From the NCBI GenBank assembly GCA_035307785.1, contig DATGHS010000560.1, positions 1 to 17,403 on the forward strand: 17,403 nt of DNA, given 5' to 3'. A model generated the notes under the pieces. That model searched no databases. It was not told where the DNA came from and was given only the letters and a program-made list of their open reading frames with translations. The stretch comes from DATGHS01 sp035307785. Its GTDB lineage: Bacteria; Planctomycetota; Planctomycetia; Gemmatales; Gemmataceae. Positions within the stretch are counted from its first letter, which is position 1, and each line of letters starts with the position of its first letter. The position numbers were made by a program, and so were the translations under genes. This document shows, in pieces, positions 13,651 to 17,403 of the stretch.

Positions 13651-13728
13651 AAACAGAGGTCAGAGGTCAGAAGTCAGAAAAAATCAGGCTGACTTCTGAG
13701 CTCGGATCTCTGACCTCTGGTCTCTGCA
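13651..13728. repeat. Inverted repeat of GAGGTCAGA units
   Basis: Left arm CAGAGGTCAGAGGTCAGAAG and right arm CTGACTTCTGAGC...CTGACCTCTGG pair imperfectly around AAAAAATCAGG. The repeated CAGAGGTCAGA motif resembles simple dispersed palindromes of planctomycete genomes. It fills the space before the M48 gene. Confidence 0.7.
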
Positions 13729-13771
13729 GCGGTTTCCAGGTTGATCGCATTCCCCGCTGAGGGCTGTGCCG

Positions 13772-14596
13772 ATGGCCGGGCCGTTTCTTTTCCGCTTCCG
13801 CCTGCGACCTTGGTGCTCAGCCGTGCTGCTTTGCGCCGCGTTCGGCGCCGCGCTGGCGTGTTCCGGCGGCGAGCCCGGTCAGGGCGAAGGGCCGGGCCAT
13901 CGCGCCCAAACCCTAGGCCTTAGTCCGGGCCAGGAACTGCAGCTCGGCCGGCAAGCGCAAAAACAAATTCTTACCAACCCAGACAAATACGGCCGGCCGC
14001 TGCCCGACAATAGCCCCGAGGTGCAGCGCGTTCGCCGTGTGGCCGAACGCATTATCCGGGCTGCCGAAATCGAGCCGCTGCAACGCGAAATGAACCTGCG
14101 TAAAGGCTACAAGTTCGAGTGGGACGTGCACGTTTTGAATAAGAACGTGGTCAACGCGTTCTGCCTGCCGGGCGGCAAAATCTTCGTTTACACTGGCATT
14201 CTTCGAATTATCCAAGACGACGATCAGCTGGCCACGGTGCTTGCCCACGAGATTGGTCATGCGCTGGCCCATCACAGTAGCGAGCGCATCGCCCACGACC
14301 AAATGAACGGCGGCTCGGGAGGCATTTGGGACAAGGCTTTCGATCGCGCCCAGGAATCCGAGGCGGACCATATCGGCTTATTCCTGATGACCTTCGCCGG
14401 TTACGATCCCGATGAAGCGGTCCGCTTTTGGCAACGCATGGAGCGGCTCAGCAGCGGCCGTGCGCCGCCGGAGATTCTTTCCGATCATCCCAGCGACGAA
14501 CACCGCATTCGGGACATTGAGGCATGGCTGCCGAAAGCGAAGGCCGCCAAGCGCGCGTTCGACGAAGGGCGCATCGCCCCGGCCCCGCGGAGTTAA
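13772..14596 (+). CDS. M48-family metalloprotease, lipoprotein
   Basis: Zinc metalloprotease of the Oma1/BepA/LoiP type, probably degrading misassembled envelope proteins. From ATG 13772 it has 274 residues, with a signal sequence ending in a lipobox 'AALAC' (C30). The catalytic motif 'HEIGHALAHH' starts at H159 and the third zinc ligand is E195 in 'ESEADHIG'. Before it comes the usual 'VVNAFCLPGGKIFVYTGIL' strand and after it 'GYDPDEAVRFWQRM' and 'DHPSDEHRIRDI'. Only about 36 residues separate HEXXH from ExxxD, where BepA has roughly 60; the missing part usually carries a hydrophobic helix. There are no TPR repeats. ATG 13772 is favoured over GTG 13766 because GAGG at 13758-13761 gives better spacing. 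Confidence 0.93.
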   Translation: MAGPFLFRFRLRPWCSAVLLCAAFGAALACSGGEPGQGEGPGHRAQTLGLSPGQELQLGRQAQKQILTNPDKYGRPLPDNSPEVQRVRRVAERIIRAAEIEPLQREMNLRKGYKFEWDVHVLNKNVVNAFCLPGGKIFVYTGILRIIQDDDQLATVLAHEIGHALAHHSSERIAHDQMNGGSGGIWDKAFDRAQESEADHIGLFLMTFAGYDPDEAVRFWQRMERLSSGRAPPEILSDHPSDEHRIRDIEAWLPKAKAAKRAFDEGRIAPAPRS

Positions 14597-14603
14597 CGTG
14601 ATC

Positions 14604-14693
14604 GCCCTCCCCCCTTGTGGGGGAGGGTTGGGGTGGGGGGGTGGAAGACTCTCTCACCCCCACCCTAACCCTCCCCCATTCAAGGGGGAGGGG
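14604..14693. repeat. Long C/G-rich inverted repeat (CCCTCCCCC / GGGGGAGGG)
   Basis: CCCTCCCCCCTTGTGGGGGA-GGGTTGGGGTGGGGG faces CACCCCCACCCTAACCCTCCCCCATTCAAGGGGGAGGG. Each half is a hairpin, and the halves also pair with each other. It lies 8 bp after the M48 stop and upstream of the Gly-rich gene. It lacks GTAG ends and so belongs to another palindrome class. Confidence 0.85.
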
Positions 14694-14759
14694 AAAGACA
14701 AGTGACGGGCGCGGCATCAAAGCTCGGCCCCCACTTTAATTACAACAGGAGACTTTCCC

Positions 14760-14993
14760 ATGAGCGACGACGGCGGCGAACTAGGCAGCGGTGGCTTCTT
14801 CGGATCATCCTCGGGCGGCGGCGGCTTCGGGGGCTTCGGCGGCCTGGGTGGCTTCGGCGGCCCCGGGCCCATGGGCCTCGGGCCCGGCGGCCACTTTGGC
14901 GTCTGGCCCAGCTGCGGCTGTAGTACGCTGTTTATTATCCTGGGAATCATGTTCTTGCTGTGTGGAGGCTGCCTGCGCTATGGTGGACAGTAA
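14760..14993 (+). CDS. Gly/Phe-rich small protein with C-terminal membrane helix
   Basis: No known family recognised. The 77 residues split in two. Residues 1-48 are low complexity, dominated by Gly with Phe in GFGG/GFFG/GLGG repeats. Residues 49-77 contain 'CGCSTLFIILGIMFLLCGGC', a hydrophobic helix flanked by Cys pairs, then a short 'LRYGGQ'. AGGAGA lies 8 nt before ATG 14760, supporting that it is a real gene. It is likely inserted in the membrane by its C-terminal helix. It sits between the M48 protease and another small membrane protein, all on the same strand. Confidence 0.8.
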   Translation: MSDDGGELGSGGFFGSSSGGGGFGGFGGLGGFGGPGPMGLGPGGHFGVWPSCGCSTLFIILGIMFLLCGGCLRYGGQ

Positions 14994-15007
14994 ACAGCGA
15001 CTGGTTC

Positions 15008-15058
15008 GTAGTGACCGCCTCTAGGCGGTCAAAAGGACCCGCTAAAGCGGGTCACTAC
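15008..15058. repeat. GTAG...CTAC paired palindrome, GACCGCC type
   Basis: GTAGTGACC (15008-15016) pairs with GGTCACTAC (15050-15058). Inside are two hairpins, GACCGCCT-CT-AGGCGGTC and GACCCGCT-AA-AGCGGGTC, so the whole can form a three-way junction. It lies between the two small membrane-protein genes. Confidence 0.9.
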
Positions 15059-15097
15059 AAACTTTACCGGAATCAATCATTTCGCGGGAGGAATATC

Positions 15098-15415
15098 ATG
15101 CGAGCACTTTGTGGCGCCATCATTACAGCCGGGGCGCTTATTGGTTTGGGCCTGGCGGCCATTGGCATTGGCACCCGCTATCAGACATATCCGTACCACA
15201 ATGCGGAAACCGGCAAAGCACAATGGGTGCATTTGCGAGAGCTTGATGCAGCTTTATTGGTCGCGCTCGTCGTGCTGATCGCGGCGGCATGCATCGGCGT
15301 CGGCATCGCCTTCGTGGGCCTGGCGTATCACCACCGCCACCGGCATCACGAGTTCCTGAAATTGCACGGGACACCTATGCCACCGCCACCAGGCGAACAT
15401 CGCCTGCCGGCGTGA
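15098..15415 (+). CDS. Small two-helix membrane protein with His-rich tail
   Basis: No known family recognised. The 105 residues contain membrane helices at about 5-25 ('GAIITAGALIGLGLAAIGIG') and 51-77 ('ALLVALVVLIAAACIGVGIAF...'). A polar loop lies between them ('RYQTYPYHNAETGKAQWVHLREL'). The tail is 'YHHRHRHHEFLKLHG' followed by a Pro run and 'GEHRLPA'; the seven or so histidines might bind metal, but this is a guess. GGGAGG stands 6 nt before ATG 15098, a strong ribosome site that overrules the longer in-frame reading from 14960. The position next to the Gly-rich protein suggests both belong to one transcript. Confidence 0.82.
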   Translation: MRALCGAIITAGALIGLGLAAIGIGTRYQTYPYHNAETGKAQWVHLRELDAALLVALVVLIAAACIGVGIAFVGLAYHHRHRHHEFLKLHGTPMPPPPGEHRLPA

Positions 15416-15433
15416 TACTTGGGAGCGCTTTCT

Positions 15434-15499
15434 GAGCCGGGAGCGCGAGCGACCGGATGCGGCGGCGTCACCGAGTCCGGTGGCTTGCGCTCCCGGCTC
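15434..15499. repeat. 24-bp-arm inverted repeat (GAGCCGGGAGCGC)
   Basis: Arm 15434-15457 pairs with 15476-15499 with two mismatches. It may end the small-membrane-protein transcript. The rest of 15500-15660 has no gene; a weak hairpin TCGGTT/AACCGA at 15637-15655 lies just past the PIN-domain stop on the minus strand. Confidence 0.8.
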
Positions 15500-15660
15500 T
15501 GAATACTGCTTGAAACGCGATCAGCTACCGACTTCGAGGTCCAACAAGCTTGCGGCTTGCAAGACCATGGGAGTGACGTTCAGACGTGATTCGACAGAGA
15601 TGCACATGGGAAGAATTGAGCCAAGAGCATGCAATTTCGGTTTTGGAAGAACCGACTTGG

Positions 15661-16743
15661 TTACTTGAGACTTGCAGGATCGCTTTTTGGTGGTAAAGCG
15701 GCCTGCAGCGGGTTATCAAGGTGCAGCGCCTTCCCGGGAAGATCGCTGGCAAGTGGCTTGATGGCCGGTATGGATTCCAGCAGCGGTAAATTAATTCCCA
15801 TAAGTGCTGGTGCGAGGGATGCAGACAAGATTTGCAAGGCGGTCTGCGTTCGAGACATATACTCTGCGAGCCCGGGCGCTATCTGCGGCCAAAGAGTTCG
15901 CATGTTCTCCTGTGCTTGAATAACTTGCGACAAAGTCAGCCCCGAACGGCTGGGCGATAAACTTGGAAGCGATTCCTGTTCTTTTTTGATTTGCTCTACT
16001 TCCTTTTCGGTAGGCAGTTTCTCCGCCTTCACGCCAGAGTTCTGGCCAAAATGCCGAATGCCATCCGCCAAATTGTCGAAGCAATGAATCTGTGGTTCGG
16101 CACTCATCACCTGTGACAGCTCGCGACACAACAGCGGATTGAGCAGAACGGCCCCGTCATATTTGGTGACGAAGTCCCCGTCATTTGTGATAATCCAGGC
16201 CCCCTTAATTCCTTTGCATCGCGACAAAAACTGTTCCCAACTCAGTTGGTCTCCCAGCGGATTCTTCGAGTAACCTGGAGGATTTCCACGCTCTTTCCTG
16301 TCTCTTGCACGCTCCATTTCCTTTTCATTAGCGATTATTGCTTGATCATATAGCTTTTTTAATCTCCGTGACACTTCATCCTCGGACCTCGAAATTTGGA
16401 GTAGGGTTTCACCTGCGATCCGGACAAGTTGACTTTTGGTATTTGCTGCATGGTCGGCTAAGGTCTTGATCTGCTGGGTGATTTCAGCTCGCTGTTCTTC
16501 GCTCATGCCGAAAAGATGGTCAGGCATGCCAAACTGGGTAGTGGCGAACCTCTTAAATTGCTCAACAAAGAATAACTTCGCAGCGTTGAGCTTGTTCCGC
16601 TCTACCTCATGAACGATCTGTCGCGAAACGAACACATGCTCCTTCTGCTCCTCCAATGCGTCAAGCAACTTCTTGCCTTCCACCATGCCGTAGAGCAGCA
16701 AGTATTGATTTGCATCGATGAAGATGACGGGATCGGTAGACAT
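15661..16743 (-). CDS. Large PIN-like domain protein (DUF4935-type) with C-terminal extension
   Basis: Predicted metal-dependent nuclease of 360 residues, far larger than VapC toxins. The PIN domain covers about 1-215: D10 in 'FIDANQYLLL', E46/E48 in 'VHEVERN', D165 in 'YSKNPLGDQLSWEQFL' and D188/D190 in 'WIITNDGDF'. The 'G-PPGY--N--GD-L-W' block is typical of DUF4935/PIN-like proteins. A long helical, charged insert (about 80-150) splits the domain. Residues about 235-360 form an extra helical part with no recognised domain. The stretch around 16300-16460 is more AT-rich than the neighbouring genes, suggesting recent acquisition. ATG 16743 has only a weak ribosome site (GGAAA). Target RNA or DNA is unknown; similar stand-alone PIN proteins appear in defence contexts, but none is shown here. 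Confidence 0.8.
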   Translation of the reverse strand: MSTDPVIFIDANQYLLLYGMVEGKKLLDALEEQKEHVFVSRQIVHEVERNKLNAAKLFFVEQFKRFATTQFGMPDHLFGMSEEQRAEITQQIKTLADHAANTKSQLVRIAGETLLQISRSEDEVSRRLKKLYDQAIIANEKEMERARDRKERGNPPGYSKNPLGDQLSWEQFLSRCKGIKGAWIITNDGDFVTKYDGAVLLNPLLCRELSQVMSAEPQIHCFDNLADGIRHFGQNSGVKAEKLPTEKEVEQIKKEQESLPSLSPSRSGLTLSQVIQAQENMRTLWPQIAPGLAEYMSRTQTALQILSASLAPALMGINLPLLESIPAIKPLASDLPGKALHLDNPLQAALPPKSDPASLK

Positions 16744-16815
16744 TGCTATTTCCAGTTGAGAACGGCGGGCTCGGCACCCGCTCTATTTCAAACAGTCAAA
16801 TTGATTTTACGCTTA

Positions 16816-17025
16816 TCACCCCATCAGCGGCTTGCATTTCGAGCCGCGTTTTTGGCATTCGGCTAGCACTTGCTCCTGGTGCTTCGCGCTCTTGCATGTA
16901 ATCAGCACCAGATACTGCGCCGCCGCTCCCTGCTCGTCTTGGGCACCGGCTTCGTGCGGGGCGTGGCCGGCGGGGAGTTCGTGGCCGGCACCGGGGCTTG
17001 ACTTGTTCGCAAATATCGAACACAA
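16816..17025 (-). CDS. Possible small ORF or 3' gene fragment
   Basis: Not recognised. The last 35 residues 'AAQYLVLITCKSAKHQEQVL...CKPLMG' have natural composition and a beta-alpha-beta look, with a hydrophobic strand, a Cys, helix and second Cys. The first half is Ala/Pro/Gly-rich linker. The only start is TTG at 17025, with no ribosome site and inside the promoter of the divergent toxin gene. It may therefore be the end of a longer gene cut off by the neighbouring toxin locus. It lies 72 bp upstream of the PIN-like gene on the same strand. Confidence 0.35.
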   Translation of the reverse strand: MCSIFANKSSPGAGHELPAGHAPHEAGAQDEQGAAAQYLVLITCKSAKHQEQVLAECQKRGSKCKPLMG

Positions 17026-17026
17026 T
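16998..17026 (+). promoter_or_regulatory. Promoter and palindromic operator candidate for the HigB-type toxin
   Basis: TTGACT (16998-17003) and CACAAT (17021-17026) are 17 bp apart, about 27 bp before the toxin ATG. Between them GTTCG-N7-CGAAC (17005-17021) forms a 17-bp palindrome. A repressor such as HigA bound there would block the promoter, the usual autoregulation of toxin-antitoxin operons. Confidence 0.5.
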
Positions 17027-17052
17027 ACTCATCGCGAGAGCGGAGGGCGGCA

Positions 17053-17403
17053 ATGTGGGTAGTGTCACTCAAGCGCCTACGAGCGTTTTGGGCCATTCAC
17101 CCGCGAGCGGAAGCACCGCTGCGGGGCTGGTACACGGTCACGTCGGCCGCTGATTGGCAATCTTTTGCCGACCTTCGTGGCATGTTTCCGTCCGCAGACC
17201 TGGTGGGGAACTGCACGGTCTTCAACATCGGCGGCAACAAATTCCGTTTGATCGCCCGAGTGCTCTACCTCAGTCACAAGGTTTACGTTTTACGGGTGAT
17301 GACTCACCAGGAATACGACCATGAAGATTGGCCGACGCAGTGTGGATGCTTTCTGCCCCCGCCCCCAAGGAAGCGGCCGGTGCGCGCGAAGGCCCGCTCA
17401 ACA
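17053..17403 (+). CDS. higB: HigB-type (RelE-like) toxin, 3' end beyond window
   Basis: mRNA interferase toxin of the HigB family. The visible 117 residues match it closely: 'KRLRAFWAIHPRAEAPLRGWY' near the start, then 'DWQSFADLRGMFPSADLVGN', 'VFNIGGNKFRLIARVLY', 'KVYVLRVMTHQEYDHEDW'. GGAGG lies 6 nt before ATG 17053. HigB proteins normally end soon after the 'EYD--DW' block, but here the frame continues with 'TQCGCFLPPPP' and a basic Arg/Lys tail to the window edge without a stop. In HigB operons a HigA antitoxin gene with a helix-turn-helix usually follows; it would lie to the right of the window. No antitoxin lies upstream. Confidence 0.9.
   Translation, partial: MWVVSLKRLRAFWAIHPRAEAPLRGWYTVTSAADWQSFADLRGMFPSADLVGNCTVFNIGGNKFRLIARVLYLSHKVYVLRVMTHQEYDHEDWPTQCGCFLPPPPRKRPVRAKARST

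Noticed and set aside
15480..15668. 62-codon frame between the His-rich protein and the PIN-like gene
   Set aside because: It begins inside an inverted repeat, has no ribosome site and has no recognisable features.

Overview
The window looks like chromosome from a Planctomycetota bacterium, probably Pirellulales-like. Three things point there. A DUF1559 protein has a prepilin-type N-terminus and an H-X9-DG C-terminus. A secreted protein carries the N-terminal 'VEVLEGRALPS' motif seen in planctomycete exported proteins. The DNA is GC-rich, and short genes are separated by many intergenic palindromes. No rRNA, tRNA, CRISPR array or complete mobile element is visible.

Layout. (1) 1-2142, minus strand: a two-component pair, an NtrB/AtoS-like membrane histidine kinase followed 5 bp later by a sigma-54 (NtrC-type) response regulator cut by the window edge. 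(2) 2313-4268, plus strand: DUF488 protein, DUF2945 protein and Ku (bacterial non-homologous end joining). No LigD ligase is in view. (3) 4328-5000, minus strand: an AbrB-like antitoxin and overlapping PIN toxin, with a plausible promoter and a 44-bp copy of the toxin's 5' end stranded about 500 bp upstream. (4) 5325-5585, minus: a small PLDc_N-type membrane protein. (5) 5680-10654, minus: a periplasmic adaptor lipoprotein and a 1164-residue HAE1-type RND pump with an extra hydrophobic insertion. They are separated by two tandem 92-bp units. No outer-membrane channel gene is present. (6) 10870-11448, minus: a secreted planctomycete protein, then an orphaned 3' end of tuf (EF-Tu) with its terminator. 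(7) 11938-13270, plus: the DUF1559 pseudopilin-like protein and a small lipoprotein. (8) 13772-15415, plus: an M48 lipoprotein metalloprotease with a short active-site segment, a Gly/Phe-rich tail-anchored-looking small protein, and a His-rich two-helix membrane protein. (9) 15661-17403: an AT-richer patch with a large PIN-domain protein (minus), a gene fragment or small ORF (minus), and a HigB-type toxin (plus, truncated by the window edge) behind a promoter with a palindromic operator candidate.

The strongest cross-cutting signal is a set of short palindromes that start with GTAG and end with CTAC: 2867-2939, 3171-3263, 5613-5670, 9206-9261, 9298-9353 and 15008-15058. Each half is GTAG followed directly by a hairpin. 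That is the architecture of REP/BIME elements mobilised by RAYT (TnpA-REP) transposases. Several hairpin sequences share this architecture, and two genes take their TAG stop from the element's GTAG head. No RAYT gene is in the window.

The genes are mostly independent modules: signalling, DNA repair, toxin-antitoxin, efflux and envelope. I do not see one clear new multi-gene system. The best leads are the GTAG palindromes, the RND pump insertion, the large PIN protein with an unexplained C-terminal half, and the scars (tuf 3' end, vapC fragment).
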